Below, piece after piece: positions 17,251-26,691 of a stretch of DNA of 64,000 bases. The notes under the pieces were generated by a model. The model was not told where the DNA came from. It saw nothing but the letters and a program-made list of their open reading frames with translations, and searched no databases. Source of the DNA: CALRWV02 sp943371965 (GTDB taxonomy: Bacteria > Bacteroidota > JABWAT01); NCBI GenBank assembly GCA_943371965.1, contig CALRWV020000002.1:496001-560000 (forward strand), given 5' to 3'. The translations under genes and the position numbers were made by a program. Positions within the stretch are counted from its first letter, which is position 1. Each line of letters opens with the position of its first letter.

Positions 17251-17300
17251 AATATTTTGTTTCTTGTTAAACCGGAAAGTCGCTAAGATTTTTCACTGTT

Positions 17301-17363
17301 TTCAACTTGCTACTTGCTACTTGCTACTTTCTACTAACTACTTTCCACTAGCCACTCACCACT
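17301..17363 (-). repeat. Nine-unit heptad array AGTRGNN
   Basis: On the minus strand these 63 bases split exactly into nine 7-mers: AGTGGTG, AGTGGCT, AGTGGAA, AGTAGTT, AGTAGAA, AGTAGCA three times, AGTTGAA. The first unit contains the murC stop codon, so the array begins inside the gene's end and fills the murC-murB spacer. Confidence 0.85.
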
Positions 17364-18750
17364 TCTCAACCAGTTCATCAGCAAACTTGGTAATATCACC
17401 GGCTCCCATGAATATGACGATATCGCCCGATTTTATTTCTTTCTGCAGTTCAGAAATCAACTGAGATTTTTCAGGGACATAATGAACATCCTTGTGTCCG
17501 AATTTTTTTGCGAAGGCAGTAATTGTTTCGCCTGTAATTCCAGGATAATCTTCCTGTTTTTCACGCGACGGATAAACATTCATAACAAAAACTGTATCAG
17601 AATTCAAAAACGACCGACCGAAATCAGCCGCAAAATCTTTTGTTCTTGAAAACAAGTGTGGTTGAAAAACTGAAATGATTCTGCGTTTTGGCCAACCTGA
17701 TCTTGCTGCAGCAATAGTAGCTTTTACTTCAGAAGGATGATGACCGTAATCATCAACGATCATTATTTCTTTATCAAGCTTAACTGTAAACCTTCTTTGA
17801 ACGCCACCAAATTTTTCAATTCCTTTTTTGATGGTCGCAAAAGGAATTTCCAATTCAAGTCCAACTCCAATTGAAGCAAGAGAATTTTTCACGTTGTGAA
17901 GTCCCGGAACCTGAAGCGAAATCTCTCCAAGCTTATCACCGTTGAATTCAACTGTGTATGTGCTTCCTTTTGAATGGTAATTAATATCGATTGCCTGTAA
18001 ATCTGCCTGTGAGGAAGTTCCGTACGTCATAATTCTGCGTTCAATAAACGGAAGAACATCCTGTACGTTAGGTTCATCCAAGCAGCAGATGACCATTCCA
18101 AAAAACGGAACTTTATTTGCGTACTGGATAAAAGCTTCCCGGATTTCAGACAATCCATCTTTGTAAATATCCAAGTGTTCTGCTTCAATGTTTGTTATAA
18201 CCGCAATGGTTGGAGTCAGCGACAAAAAGGTGTGATCATATTCGTCAGCTTCAACAATAATATGATCGCCTTCTCCAACACGTGCATTTGACCCAAAATC
18301 TTTTACTTTACCGCCAACAACAATTGTTGGGTCAACTCCACCTTCAATCAGAATCATTCCTGTCATTGAAGTGGTTGTGGTTTTTCCGTGCGTTCCTGCA
18401 ATTCCGATTCCAATTTTCATGCGCATCAATTCGCCCAACATAATGTCGCGTTTGATGGTAGGAATTTTTTGTTCCTTTGCTGCTATCATTTCAATGTTGT
18501 CACTTTTTACTGCTGAAGAATGGACAACCAAATCTGCTCCCTCAACATTTTTTGCATCGTGACCTTCGTAAATTTTCGCACCCAATTTTTCAAGAAAATC
18601 AGTCACATCAGATTTTTTAATATCCGATCCTGTAATTTCGATTCCGCGCCGGAGTAAAATTTCTGCAATTCCACTCATTCCTATTCCACCAATTCCGATG
18701 AAATGCAATCTGCGGAATCTGCCAAATATGTTTCGTTTTTTTTCTGCCAT
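17356..18750 (-). CDS. murC: UDP-N-acetylmuramate-L-alanine ligase MurC
   Basis: A 464-residue Mur ligase that adds L-Ala to UDP-MurNAc. N-terminal nucleotide fold (HFIGIGGIGMSGIAEIL), ATP loop GTHGKTTTTSM at about residues 119-129, and the later DDYGHHPSEV characteristic of MurC. Length is normal. The last codons (V-E-K-W-stop) are part of a heptad repeat array. Confidence 0.97.
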   Translation of the reverse strand: MAEKKRNIFGRFRRLHFIGIGGIGMSGIAEILLRRGIEITGSDIKKSDVTDFLEKLGAKIYEGHDAKNVEGADLVVHSSAVKSDNIEMIAAKEQKIPTIKRDIMLGELMRMKIGIGIAGTHGKTTTTSMTGMILIEGGVDPTIVVGGKVKDFGSNARVGEGDHIIVEADEYDHTFLSLTPTIAVITNIEAEHLDIYKDGLSEIREAFIQYANKVPFFGMVICCLDEPNVQDVLPFIERRIMTYGTSSQADLQAIDINYHSKGSTYTVEFNGDKLGEISLQVPGLHNVKNSLASIGVGLELEIPFATIKKGIEKFGGVQRRFTVKLDKEIMIVDDYGHHPSEVKATIAAARSGWPKRRIISVFQPHLFSRTKDFAADFGRSFLNSDTVFVMNVYPSREKQEDYPGITGETITAFAKKFGHKDVHYVPEKSQLISELQKEIKSGDIVIFMGAGDITKFADELVEKW

Positions 18751-18768
18751 TTATTTATTCCACCTAAA

Positions 18769-18789
18769 TCCTCCTTTTCAAAAGGAGGA
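18769..18789. repeat. Perfect hairpin in murG-murC spacer
   Basis: TCCTCCTTTT-C-AAAAGGAGGA, perfect 10-bp arms. It belongs to a common dispersed family of pyrimidine/purine hairpins and is followed at about 18801-18817 by a second one (CTCCCT...AGGGAG). Confidence 0.7.
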
Positions 18790-18826
18790 CTTGTTTTTTC
18801 TCCCTTTCTCACCAGGGAGATGTCCG

Positions 18827-18849
18827 ACAGGATAAATGGTTTATCCTGT
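18827..18849. repeat. Palindrome spanning the murG stop codon
   Basis: Perfect 10-bp arms ACAGGATAAA / TTTATCCTGT around TGG. The murG stop codon (complement of 18841-18843) and the codon before it lie in the right arm. Confidence 0.7.
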
Positions 18850-19932
18850 TATTTCTTTTAATATTTGCTTTGCTATATCTTCTGCAGCGTTTGGTTTTGC
18901 CAACTCTTTTGCTGCTTTTTTCATTTTATCAAGCAATTGGGCATCCATCATAATTTGCCCAATAGTATTGCCAAATTGTTCATCCAACATTGAATCCAAA
19001 ACGATGACTGAAGCACCACAGTTTTTCATTACCATCGCATTTTTGGTCTGATGATCATCAGCTGCCGTTGGCAAAGGAATTAGAATGCTTGGTGCCCCGA
19101 TATAAGTTATTTCAGCGAGAGATGTTGCACCAGCTCTTGAAACAACCAAATCTGACGCCGCATAAGCCAAACCCATTTCGTTGATAAATGCTGAACGGTA
19201 AACACTGTTTTTATATTCTTCTTTTACAGTAGGAAACTCGCTGTCGGTTCTTCCTGTTTGCCAAATGAATTGAATTCCTTTTCTAACAATTTTTTCGTGC
19301 TGTTCAGAAACTGCTTTATTGATACTTCTTGCGCCCTGACTTCCGCCAAAAACAAAAACTGTTTTCTTGGTTGGATCCAGATTAAAGAACTTAAACGCTT
19401 CCTCACGGCTGAATGTATTCAAATTTTTTCTGACCGGATTTCCCAAAACTTCAATTTTGGATTTTATGCCCTGTTCAAATAATGGAATGGAGTCTTCATA
19501 GGTTGCAAAAACTTTTGTCGCTTTTTTTGCCAATTCTTTTGTCGTGAATCCCGGAACTGCATTTTGCTCCTGAACGAATGTTTTTATTTTTTTCCATTGT
19601 GCAATTCTGGTTACTGGTCCGCAAACATATCCACCCGTTGCAATGACTGCGTCTGGCTTGAATTCATTCATCAGTTTGTTGGATTGATAAAACCCCTTCA
19701 ACAACTTAATTGGAAATGATAAGTTGGCTTTCATGCTGACACGGCTGAATCCTGCCAATTCTATCAGATTCAATTTAAATCCATTATTTGGAACCAGTTT
19801 GAATTCTGCTCCTTTTTCAGTTCCGATAAATTCAATAACAGTTTCCGGGCGAAGCGTTTTGATTGCTTCAGCAATGGCTATTCCAGGGAAAATATGTCCA
19901 CCGGTTCCACCACCGGCAATTAAAATTTTCAT
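18841..19932 (-). CDS. murG: Lipid II synthase glycosyltransferase MurG
   Basis: A 363-residue GT-B glycosyltransferase that adds GlcNAc to lipid I at the inner face of the membrane. The N-terminal glycine loop GGGTGGHIFPGIAIAEAI and the second loop FGGSQGARSIN are both present, as is the donor-site stretch SRAGATSLAEI. The last codons (T-G-stop) fall within a 23-bp palindrome. The 186-bp gap to ftsW holds two further repeats. Confidence 0.97.
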   Translation of the reverse strand: MKILIAGGGTGGHIFPGIAIAEAIKTLRPETVIEFIGTEKGAEFKLVPNNGFKLNLIELAGFSRVSMKANLSFPIKLLKGFYQSNKLMNEFKPDAVIATGGYVCGPVTRIAQWKKIKTFVQEQNAVPGFTTKELAKKATKVFATYEDSIPLFEQGIKSKIEVLGNPVRKNLNTFSREEAFKFFNLDPTKKTVFVFGGSQGARSINKAVSEQHEKIVRKGIQFIWQTGRTDSEFPTVKEEYKNSVYRSAFINEMGLAYAASDLVVSRAGATSLAEITYIGAPSILIPLPTAADDHQTKNAMVMKNCGASVIVLDSMLDEQFGNTIGQIMMDAQLLDKMKKAAKELAKPNAAEDIAKQILKEITG

Positions 19933-19936
19933 ACTT

Positions 19937-19970
19937 GTTTCTCGCCAAGACGCAAAGGCGCAAAGAAGTT
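19937..19970 (+). repeat. CGCAAAGR octad array
   Basis: TTTCT leader followed by three exact 8-mers at 19943-19966: CGCCAAGA, CGCAAAGG, CGCAAAGA. Same family as at 30507, 52687 and 52789. Confidence 0.75.
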
Positions 19971-20057
19971 AAATATCGGTTTTTGCTGAATACTGTAAAT
20001 TCCTTTTATATTTGATTTTGTGTTTTTTATAACTATCACAAAAACCCTCATCCCAAA

Positions 20058-20080
20058 CCCTTCTCGCACAAGGAGAAGGG
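20058..20080. repeat. CCCTTCTC hairpin
   Basis: CCCTTCTC / GAGAAGGG arms around a short loop, preceded by CCCTCATCCCAAA. Same family as the pair at 41457-41560. Confidence 0.6.
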
Positions 20081-20103
20081 AAGAAAACTGAATTCTCCCT
20101 ACT

Positions 20104-20133
20104 TCAGCCAAAGGCTGATCAGCCGTTGGCTGA
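20104..20133. repeat. Double hairpin TCAGCC-GGCTGA at ftsW stop
   Basis: Two adjacent 15-bp dyads, TCAGCCAAAGGCTGA and TCAGCCGTTGGCTGA, which are also near-complements of each other. The ftsW stop (complement of 20119-20121) and its last three sense codons lie in the second dyad. A related copy is at 32496-32525. Confidence 0.8.
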
Positions 20134-21237
20134 GACTTCTGTAATTTGATTTCCCTGTTTCGAAATATTCAAAAGAATTCCAATGGATGCTGATGTAAAT
20201 AAAATACTGGTTCCGCCATAACTGATAAATGGCATTGGAAGTCCAGTTGTAGGAAAAACTCCGCAGGTTACTGCTGCATTTGTGAAAGCGTAAAATACAA
20301 CTGAAATAACAATTCCTGCTGCCAGATACATTCCGAATAAATCAGGCGCTTTTTTGATGATGCTTATTCCCCGTATTAAAATAAAAAGAAATAAACTGAA
20401 AATGACAAGAACTCCAATGTATCCGTATTCTTCGCCAATAATTGGCAAAATAAAATCGTTGAAAGGCTCCGGTAAAAAGAAATCACGTTGCTTCGATTGT
20501 CCCGGTCCAACACCAAATAATCCGCCATTGCCTAATGCAACCAATGATTGTGAAAGCTGGTAACTCATAGTATCACCATCAAGAAATGAGGTAATTCTTT
20601 TCAATCTGTAGGGTGACATAACAACATAAGTAATTGCAACAGGAATTAATCCCAATCCTGCAATTATCATATATTTTAAATTGGCCCGACCTACATAAAG
20701 CATTAGAAAACTGATCAGCGAAATAATGGCTGCCGTTGAAAAATTCGGTTGAAGTGCAATGAGCCCAACAACTGCTCCAATCCAAATCAGACAAGGCATT
20801 ACACCCAACTTAAAATCATGCATCTGATCTGTTTTTTTTTCCATCAGCAATGCGAGATGAACGATCAGTGTCCATTTTGCCAACTCGGAAGGCTGAAAGG
20901 ATATAGGTCCAACACCCAACCATCGGTTCGCACCTTTTAATTCTCCAATACCACCTGTCAGCAATAAAATTATAAGTGAACCCAATGCAACCATTAGTGC
21001 AATTTTTGAATATTTCGCATACAGATGATAATCGATTTTACTTAAAAAAATGATCAGGAAAATTCCAACCAGTATTTTTGCAAGGTGACGAAGCAAGTAA
21101 AATTCAGCCCCACCGCGTTGTGCTCCCCAAGCAGAAGACGCTGAATAAACTGCTGCAATTCCAAATCCCATCAGGATCAGAACTGTCCAGAATAAATATT
21201 TATCTGCCTGTGGTTTTAATGTGATTTCGTTTTGCAT
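20119..21237 (-). CDS. ftsW: Septal SEDS glycosyltransferase FtsW
   Basis: A 372-residue polytopic protein of the SEDS family, which polymerises lipid II together with its partner FtsI. About ten hydrophobic helices are visible. Family motifs include GGIGELKGANRWLGVG, FQPSELAKW, GVGPGQSKQRDFFLPEPFND and PFISYGGTS near the end. The C-terminal residues S-A-N-G-stop are encoded by a repeat element. It is 35 bp downstream of murD. Confidence 0.95.
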   Translation of the reverse strand: MQNEITLKPQADKYLFWTVLILMGFGIAAVYSASSAWGAQRGGAEFYLLRHLAKILVGIFLIIFLSKIDYHLYAKYSKIALMVALGSLIILLLTGGIGELKGANRWLGVGPISFQPSELAKWTLIVHLALLMEKKTDQMHDFKLGVMPCLIWIGAVVGLIALQPNFSTAAIISLISFLMLYVGRANLKYMIIAGLGLIPVAITYVVMSPYRLKRITSFLDGDTMSYQLSQSLVALGNGGLFGVGPGQSKQRDFFLPEPFNDFILPIIGEEYGYIGVLVIFSLFLFILIRGISIIKKAPDLFGMYLAAGIVISVVFYAFTNAAVTCGVFPTTGLPMPFISYGGTSILFTSASIGILLNISKQGNQITEVSANG

Positions 21238-21272
21238 TTTTTATTTGCTGATTCCGGTTTTCTTCATTCGCA

Positions 21273-22628
21273 TTACAATCCATTTACCAATTCTTTAAAC
21301 TGATTTCCCCGATCGACATAGTCTTTGAACATATCAAAACTCTTGCAAGCAGGACTGAACAGGATTATATCTTTTACAACTGCATTTTCTTTGGCGATAT
21401 CAATAGATTCCTGCAATGATTTTGCATGAACGACTTTCACCAATTTTCCCAAATCCTGTTTGATTTTTTCTGCAGCTTCACCAATCGTTACTATCAGCTT
21501 AACATTCTCTTCTATCAATGACTCAATATCTTCATAAATGTTTTTTCCATAATCTCTTCCCCCTGCTATCAAGACTATCGGAGAGTTAAAACTTCCCAAT
21601 GCCCATTTCAGTGAATCAACATTGGTTGCTTTTGAGTCGTTGTAATAAGCTACACTATTTAATTCCCTAACAAACTCCAGCCGGTGGGCAACACCCTTAA
21701 AGGATTTCAGACCTTCTGCAATTTTGTCGTTACCGATTCCTTCTGCTTTTGCGGCAAGAATTGCTGCCAACGCGTTATACTGATTATGTTTTCCTTTAAT
21801 GAACATGTCAGAAGTTTTCATTATTTCTTCTGCATTTCCATCGATCTGAACAATGAATTTTTCATTTTCAACCCAAGCACCAAAATGCAGGGATTTCTCG
21901 ATTGAGAAGGGCCACTTTTGCGCTTTTGTAATGTTGATGAACGGAGCAATCACTTCACTGTCTGCATTATAAATGAAAATATCTTTTTCGGTTTGCTGTT
22001 CAGTAATTCTGAATTTTGATTGGATGTAGTGATTGTAAGTTTTGTATCTGTCCAAATGATCCGGTGTGATATTCAGAAGCATTGATATTTTTGGTTTGAA
22101 TGAGTCAACATGATCCAATTGAAAACTTGAAATTTCCAAAACTCCATAATCAACCGAATTCCATTCTTTGTATGTACCGGTAAATGCATCTCCAATATTT
22201 CCTGCAACCAGTGGTTTTTTCCCTGCAACTTCAAACAGATGTCCGGTCATTGCTGTTGTCGTTGTTTTTCCGTTTGTACCAGTTATCGCAATAAGTGGTT
22301 TTGGGAAAAACTGATAACCAACTTCTATCTCTGAAATGACAGGAATATTTTTTTCAATCGCTTCAAGAATTAAAGGTGCATTGCTTGGAACACCTGGAGA
22401 TATTATAATAACATCAGCATTCAAAGCTTGTGCAGTATGACCACCGAATTCTGCTTTAATTCCAGCAGGTTCAAGTTCTGAAATATTTTCTTTGATGTTT
22501 TCTTTCGGTTTCAGTTCCGTCAGAAAAACGTCATTGCCCTGTGTTTTTAAAAACAATGCTGCAGCAACTCCGCTTCGTTCAGCACCGACAACTGTTATTT
22601 TTTTATTTTTTAGTGGTTTGTATGACAT
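21273..22628 (-). CDS. murD: UDP-MurNAc-L-Ala-D-glutamate ligase MurD
   Basis: A 451-residue Mur ligase adding D-Glu. N-terminal Rossmann-like domain (VVGAERSGVAAALFL), ATP loop GTNGKTTTTAMTGHL at about residues 116-130, central NITPDHLDRY and the C-terminal AGGRDYGKN. Length is normal. It lies 18 bp after mraY. Confidence 0.97.
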   Translation of the reverse strand: MSYKPLKNKKITVVGAERSGVAAALFLKTQGNDVFLTELKPKENIKENISELEPAGIKAEFGGHTAQALNADVIIISPGVPSNAPLILEAIEKNIPVISEIEVGYQFFPKPLIAITGTNGKTTTTAMTGHLFEVAGKKPLVAGNIGDAFTGTYKEWNSVDYGVLEISSFQLDHVDSFKPKISMLLNITPDHLDRYKTYNHYIQSKFRITEQQTEKDIFIYNADSEVIAPFINITKAQKWPFSIEKSLHFGAWVENEKFIVQIDGNAEEIMKTSDMFIKGKHNQYNALAAILAAKAEGIGNDKIAEGLKSFKGVAHRLEFVRELNSVAYYNDSKATNVDSLKWALGSFNSPIVLIAGGRDYGKNIYEDIESLIEENVKLIVTIGEAAEKIKQDLGKLVKVVHAKSLQESIDIAKENAVVKDIILFSPACKSFDMFKDYVDRGNQFKELVNGL

Positions 22629-22646
22629 AAATAATTTTTAAACCGT

Positions 22647-23756
22647 TTATCTTAATTTCAACAAGGCCAAGGTTCCCAATGACAGAATGATGGCGATGAT
22701 CCAAAACCTTGTCACAATTTTTGTTTCCGGCCAACCTAACAATTCAAAATGGTGATGTATCGGTGCCATCCGGAAAACCCTTCGCCCTTCACCATATTTT
22801 TTCTTTGTGTATTTGAAATACATTCTCTGGATAATAACTGAAATTGTTTCCATCAGAAATACACCTGCAATAAGAGGAAGGAACAATTCCTTCTTGATCA
22901 GAATAGCCAAAACTCCAAGAGCACTTCCCAAGGCCAAACTTCCGGTATCACCCATGAATACTTGGGCAGGGTTTGAATTATACCAAAGAAAGCCGAGTGA
23001 AGCACCGATAATTGCAAGAGTAATTATTGTCAGTTCGCCTGAACCCGGCAAGTAAATAATTTCAAGATAATTGGCGAACTTAATGTTCCCTGTAAAGTAA
23101 GCCATGACTGCCATCGGAATCATCACAATTCCTGTTACTCCAATTGCAAGTCCATCCAATCCATCTGTTAGGTTTACTGCATTGCTTACTGCAGTAATAA
23201 TAAAAATGACGACGGGAATGTAAAACCAGCCGTAATCCAAAGTAGCATTTTTCAGAAAAGGGATTGTTGTCTTGCTTACATTTCCTGCAAAATCAGGATG
23301 AAAGCTAACTACCAAACCGATAATTAATCCAAGCGTTACCTGACCTAATATTTTATAACGGGCAATCAATCCTTTGTTGTATTTTTTTACGCATTTCAAA
23401 TAATCATCAATAAATCCAACGGTTCCCATCCAGACAATCGCCAGAATCATCAGCCACACATAAAGATTTGTCAGATCCATCCAAAGAAGTGTTCCTGTTA
23501 GGATGGAAGTCAGAACAATCAGACCACCCATGGTTGGAGTTCCGGCTTTTGAAAAGTGACTCTGGGGTCCGTCTTTGGTAATTTCTTCACCGATCTGCAT
23601 TTTTTTAAGATATGCAATGAATTTCGGACCCAACCACAATCCTACAATCAAAGATGTAACTGCCGCCATCCCCGCTCTGAATGTAATGAATTTGAATACA
23701 TCAAATCCGGGAGGGTTGTAAAGATCATTTATTAATTTTGCTAACCAGTATAACAT
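22647..23756 (-). CDS. mraY: Phospho-MurNAc-pentapeptide translocase MraY
   Basis: A 369-residue integral membrane enzyme that makes lipid I from undecaprenyl phosphate and UDP-MurNAc-pentapeptide. About ten membrane helices. Conserved catalytic regions are GTPTMGGLIVL, the Asp pair in FIDDYLK, NAVNLTDGLDGLA, MGDTGSLALGSALG and the HHH motif PIHHHFELLGW. A TGTCATTC half-repeat lies in the 65-bp gap to murF. Confidence 0.97.
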   Translation of the reverse strand: MLYWLAKLINDLYNPPGFDVFKFITFRAGMAAVTSLIVGLWLGPKFIAYLKKMQIGEEITKDGPQSHFSKAGTPTMGGLIVLTSILTGTLLWMDLTNLYVWLMILAIVWMGTVGFIDDYLKCVKKYNKGLIARYKILGQVTLGLIIGLVVSFHPDFAGNVSKTTIPFLKNATLDYGWFYIPVVIFIITAVSNAVNLTDGLDGLAIGVTGIVMIPMAVMAYFTGNIKFANYLEIIYLPGSGELTIITLAIIGASLGFLWYNSNPAQVFMGDTGSLALGSALGVLAILIKKELFLPLIAGVFLMETISVIIQRMYFKYTKKKYGEGRRVFRMAPIHHHFELLGWPETKIVTRFWIIAIILSLGTLALLKLR

Positions 23757-23821
23757 AAGTATCCTTTTATGTTCTAATATTTAACTGTCATTCTTCCCTG
23801 CTTTCTAGGGAAAGGAATTGA

Positions 23822-25231
23822 TTAACTTTTTTCCAGTTTGTTTTCCAAAAATAGTGTTACTGCTTCAAGTTTCATTCCACGTGAAGCCTTTATATAAATA
23901 ATATCTTCCTGTTGAATGTTTTTGTCCAGCCAGGAAATTGCATCTTCCTTTTTAGTGAAATGAAGTTTTTCATTTACTTCTGAATTTTCATTGATTGCTT
24001 TGTGTATCTGTTTGCTTTCTTTCCCGATTGAAATGACTACATCAATCTGGATGGTATTCAGATAGTCGCCCATTTCCGTATGAAGTTGCTGTGACAGTTC
24101 ACCCAACTCAAACATATCTCCCAAGACTGCTATTTTTCTGTGCGATTTATTCATATCGCTTAAGGCTTTCAATCCAGCCTTCATCGAATCAGGATTTGCA
24201 TTGTAGCAGTCACTGATAATGGTTACGTTGCCGATGGTTTTCATATCCATCCGGTTTTCCTGTGCGTAAAATTCTGACAATGTTTCTGAAATCAGCTGCG
24301 GATTTATTCCATGACGGATACCGACTGCGACGGATGAAAGCGCATTATGAACATGGTGAATTCCTGGAAGTTTTAATTTCACACTTCCAGATTTTTGAGA
24401 TTTTTCGTCTATCCATCTGAATGAGTAGCGTGAAAACTCATCTGCTTTTAAATGGGTCGCCCGTACCGACGCCTCTCCATTTTTGATTCCGTAAAAAGAT
24501 GCGGATGTTGTTTTTTTCAATTGCTTCAGCAGAAACGGATCATCTGCATTAACGAAAAGAAAGCCTTTGTTTTTACGCAGATAACTGAAAAGTTCTCCCT
24601 TTGCTTCAGCTATTTTTTCCTGGGTTCCAAAATATTCAATGTGTGCTGTACCAATATTTGTTATGAGTCCGGAATTTGGCATTGCTATTTCACAAAGTGT
24701 CCAGATTTCACCGGCATGGTTCATTCCCATTTCAACTACAAAAAAGTTATGGCGTCTTTCCAGTTCAAAAATGGTAAGCGGTACACCAAGATGATTGTTC
24801 AGGTTTTTGTTTGTTTTGTGAACAGAGTACTTGTTGGACAAAACAGCAGCAATCATTTCTTTGGTAGTTGTTTTGCCGTTGCTTCCCGTAATTGCAAGAA
24901 CCGGAAACTCAACTTTCCGCATAACACGTTTTGCAAGGTCATGCATGTACATAATCGGATCCGGAACCCGGATTCCCAATTTTCCGGATTTTACAAATAG
25001 CGAATCATATTTAGAATCTGAATAAACAACTATTGAGGCTCCGGATTCCAACGCTTTTGGAATAAATTCCTGTCCATCAGAATTGTTTCCTTTCAATGCA
25101 AAGAACATCGAATTTGGAACGCACTTTCTTGAATCGATGGTAACCAATTCGATGGGCGATGTTGGAGCATGTCCAATCCAATCTCCACCACTGCGGTAAA
25201 GTTCATCAATGGTTATCAGTTTACTTTTCAT
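23822..25231 (-). CDS. murF: UDP-MurNAc-tripeptide D-Ala-D-Ala ligase MurF
   Basis: A 469-residue Mur ligase adding D-Ala-D-Ala. ATP loop GSNGKTTTKEM at about residues 115-125, then NLNNHLGVPLTIF, EMGMNHAGEI and NIGTAHIEYFG, which are specific for MurF, and DCYNANPDSM in the C-terminal domain. Its ATG lies 11 bp inside the 3' end of murE. Ddl, which makes the substrate dipeptide, is not in this cluster. Confidence 0.96.
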   Translation of the reverse strand: MKSKLITIDELYRSGGDWIGHAPTSPIELVTIDSRKCVPNSMFFALKGNNSDGQEFIPKALESGASIVVYSDSKYDSLFVKSGKLGIRVPDPIMYMHDLAKRVMRKVEFPVLAITGSNGKTTTKEMIAAVLSNKYSVHKTNKNLNNHLGVPLTIFELERRHNFFVVEMGMNHAGEIWTLCEIAMPNSGLITNIGTAHIEYFGTQEKIAEAKGELFSYLRKNKGFLFVNADDPFLLKQLKKTTSASFYGIKNGEASVRATHLKADEFSRYSFRWIDEKSQKSGSVKLKLPGIHHVHNALSSVAVGIRHGINPQLISETLSEFYAQENRMDMKTIGNVTIISDCYNANPDSMKAGLKALSDMNKSHRKIAVLGDMFELGELSQQLHTEMGDYLNTIQIDVVISIGKESKQIHKAINENSEVNEKLHFTKKEDAISWLDKNIQQEDIIYIKASRGMKLEAVTLFLENKLEKS

Positions 25232-26687
25232 ATTTCAAGAATGCCTTCCTCAATTCTTCCCTGTCATCAAAATGAGTTTTCACTCCAATTATTTCCTGAT
25301 AATCTTCATGACCTTTTCCGGCAACCAGAATAATATCCTGTGTCTGTGCCAGTTCAACTGCCTTTTCAATGGCAATGTGTCTGTCAACTTCAACTGATGG
25401 ACTGTAGTTTTTGCAACCTACCAAAATATCCTGTAAAATCTGATTTGGGTTTTCTGTTCGTGGATTGTCACTTGTAACAATAACAGTATCCGAATATTTA
25501 CCGGCAATCTCACCCATGATCGGACGTTTGGTTTTATCCCGGTCTCCGCCACAGCCAAAAACAGTTATTATTTTCTGATTTGGTTTTCTGATTTCTGAGA
25601 TGGTCTGTAATATTTTTTCCAGTGAATCCGGAGTGTGGCTGTAATCAACAACTCCAATCAGACCTTTACCGCTTTTTACTTTTTCGAATCTTCCCGGAAC
25701 CTGTTTGGCGTTGTGCAGACCCGCTTCGAGTTCTGTGATTTTGTAGCCCAAACATTCTGCAACTCCGATTGCTGCCAGTGTGTTGTATGCGTTGAATTTA
25801 CCTGAAAGAGGAAGTTCAAAAACATGGCATTCATGTTCTGCATTTACCTTCAGTTTCATGCTGTAAATATCAGATGAAAGAATGGTACCGTGAATTGATG
25901 AAACAGTATCCAAACCATAAGTTGAAATTTTTGCTTTTGATTCAGAAGCAATTTTCTTCCCATATTGATCATCTATATTCTCGACAGCAAATGATTCTGA
26001 TGACAAGGAATCAAATAATATTTTCTTTGCAGCAAAGTAGTTTTCAAAATTTCCGTGATAATCTAGATGATCATGTGTTAGATTGGTGAAAACAGCAACC
26101 TTGAAATCAATTCCATGAACACGGTTCAAATGGAGAGCGTGTGAAGAAACTTCCATAACCACATGTGTAATATTTTCTGAAACCATTTGTGAAAACAATT
26201 GATTCAATTCAAGCGATTCAGGTGTTGTGTGTGAAAGCTCAACTTTTCTGTCACCAATCAAACTTCCAGTTGTTCCAATGATTCCGGTTTTCAAACCCAA
26301 TGAATCTAAAATTGATTTGATGAGATAAGTGGTTGTGGTTTTTCCGTTTGTTCCTGTTACACCGATTACCGTTAATTTTTTTGTGGGATTGTCATAAAAT
26401 TCTGAACTGATAACTGCCAATGATTTTCTTACATTTTCAACTTGAATCCAACCCAAATCAGAAACTGTTTCCGGTTTTTGTTTTTCACTGATGACAAACG
26501 ATGCACCTTTTTCAAGAGCTGATATAGCGAATTGGGTTCCATCAACCTTTAAACCAGGAATGGCAACAAATACATCACCTGATTTCACTTTGCGTGAATC
26601 AAATTGAATTCCAGAAATCATCCGTTCTTTCACAGAAGAATGAAGTTCGGTTTTCAAAATCGTTTGCAGCCAGTTTCCGTTTTTCAT
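25221..26687 (-). CDS. murE: UDP-MurNAc-tripeptide synthetase MurE (meso-DAP type)
   Basis: A 488-residue Mur ligase that adds the third stem-peptide residue. ATP loop GTNGKTTTTYLI at about residues 111-122, VVMEVSSHALHLNRV and NLTHDHLDYHG. The motif DNPRTENP at about residues 404-411 is the meso-diaminopimelate-binding DNPR signature rather than the lysine form, which predicts a DAP-type wall. It overlaps murF by 11 bp; the 104-bp gap to ftsI contains an octad array. Confidence 0.97.
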   Translation of the reverse strand: MKNGNWLQTILKTELHSSVKERMISGIQFDSRKVKSGDVFVAIPGLKVDGTQFAISALEKGASFVISEKQKPETVSDLGWIQVENVRKSLAVISSEFYDNPTKKLTVIGVTGTNGKTTTTYLIKSILDSLGLKTGIIGTTGSLIGDRKVELSHTTPESLELNQLFSQMVSENITHVVMEVSSHALHLNRVHGIDFKVAVFTNLTHDHLDYHGNFENYFAAKKILFDSLSSESFAVENIDDQYGKKIASESKAKISTYGLDTVSSIHGTILSSDIYSMKLKVNAEHECHVFELPLSGKFNAYNTLAAIGVAECLGYKITELEAGLHNAKQVPGRFEKVKSGKGLIGVVDYSHTPDSLEKILQTISEIRKPNQKIITVFGCGGDRDKTKRPIMGEIAGKYSDTVIVTSDNPRTENPNQILQDILVGCKNYSPSVEVDRHIAIEKAVELAQTQDIILVAGKGHEDYQEIIGVKTHFDDREELRKAFLKYEK

Positions 26688-26691
26688 AATC

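Noticed and set aside
17301..17363. Heptad array as a CRISPR
   Set aside because: Units are 7 bp without unique spacers, and there are no cas genes anywhere in the window.
23870..23890. Third parS site in murF
   Set aside because: The sequence around CCACGTGAAG has about four mismatches to the 16-mer and follows ordinary codons.
24452..25000. 182-codon open frame antisense to murF
   Set aside because: Entirely inside conserved murF coding sequence; no protein family features.
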